Of a stretch of DNA of 64,000 bases, positions 63,529 through 64,000 are shown in pieces. How positions within the stretch are numbered: position 1 is the first letter of the stretch; each line of letters opens with the position of its first letter. The DNA comes from Cylindrodendrum hubeiense. Lineage: Eukaryota; Ascomycota; Sordariomycetes; Hypocreales; Nectriaceae. Location of the stretch: NCBI GenBank assembly GCA_014621425.1, contig JAANBB010000091.1, forward strand, positions 48,475 to 112,474, read 5' to 3'. The notes beneath the pieces are model-generated. The model made no database searches and was not told where the DNA came from. It saw only the letters and a program-made list of their open reading frames with translations. The translations under genes and the position numbers were made by a program.

Positions 63529-64000
63529 GGTTGGGAGGTGGTTGTGTGAGGCTCAGTTGGGATGTGGTGACTGTTCTAGAGAGGCAAGCGAGAATTGGAG
63601 CAGAGGCCCATGAGAATGAGGCAAAAGCAGAAAGGCTCAAGTCTAGATGCGAAGCCAAAGGATGAAGAACTCGGTGAAGCTGAAGCTGAATGTCTGGATG
63701 GAATGGAAAGACGAATTGAGTAGTAGGGAGGATCTAGAGCTTTTATAATGGGAGCGGGAGAGGCGAGAACGGGCGTCGATGGCGTCGGCCAGACTAAGCG
63801 GAGGACCATAGCGTGGCAGGGCGAAGATGGCGACGACATGACTCCCCCACAACGAGACGAGGGGAATCCCCCAATACCAAAGGCCCAAGGATGTCCCCGC
63901 CTTGTCACCATCCCCAAAGCGGGCGTTAGGGCATGGCATGGACGAGGTCTAGTTGGCGAGGTGGTACACCACTACACATAGCTACCCCGTTTGCCCGTCT
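63529..64000. other. Upstream region of the MFS transporter
   Basis: Probably the promoter and leader of the transporter. No supported ORF to the window end. Confidence 0.4.

Noticed and set aside
1..64000. CRISPR arrays, rRNA genes, bacterial-type operons, intact transposases or retroelements, polyketide or peptide synthase genes
   Set aside because: Looked for and not seen. The short tandem repeats have no regular spacers, and no transposase, reverse transcriptase or megasynthase motif was found.

Overview
The window is nuclear DNA of a filamentous ascomycete (Pezizomycotina, probably Sordariomycetes). The evidence is protein-coding genes cut by introns of about 45-90 bp with GT...AG ends and CTAAC-type branch sites, two tRNA genes with 10-bp introns next to the anticodon, and families typical of these fungi: a Zn2Cys6 regulator, a GH55 glucanase, an STH1/Snf21 remodeller and a GPI-anchored Ser/Thr-rich wall protein. 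The species cannot be read from the sequence.

The layout is a conserved housekeeping block between two accessory regions. Left accessory region (1-11.8 kb): a partial unknown gene, an intron-bearing tRNA-Val(CAC), a decayed UPF1/NAM7-type helicase fragment whose 5' end resembles part of an unrelated gene 4 kb away, that gene itself (interrupted by an in-frame TAG), and a nest of direct, tandem and inverted repeats. One inverted pair brackets about 4.8 kb. This looks like a repeat-driven, subtelomere-like segment.

Core block (12-46.5 kb): 3-hydroxyacyl-CoA dehydratase (PHS1 type), an alpha/beta hydrolase, the STH1-like remodeller whose predicted start overlaps the end of a polyQ Zn2Cys6 factor, an alcohol O-acetyltransferase-like enzyme, an F-box-like protein, a PLP enzyme related to ACC synthase, a siroheme-synthesis protein (Met8-like plus SUMT domains), tRNA-Lys(CTT), mitochondrial Rsm22, a thioredoxin with a C-terminal hydrophobic segment, a secreted GH55 glucanase, lipoyl synthase and a GPI-anchored protein. 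RSM22 and lipoyl synthase act in mitochondria, and siroheme serves sulfite/nitrite reduction. The block does not look like one biosynthetic cluster.

Right region (46.5-64 kb): a 5-kb gene-poor stretch, a lineage-specific protein with Cys/His zinc-binding-like motifs, then an AT-rich stretch holding a STAND/NLR-like relic without its NACHT core. Next come two intact, convergent three-exon genes of the Tse2-like ADP-ribosyltransferase toxin family, which share intron positions and phases and are the most interesting content of the window. Small unknown ORFs and an MFS sugar transporter close the window. Exon models were built by eye from splice sites and reading phase. Where I give a residue count, the exon lengths sum to a multiple of three.
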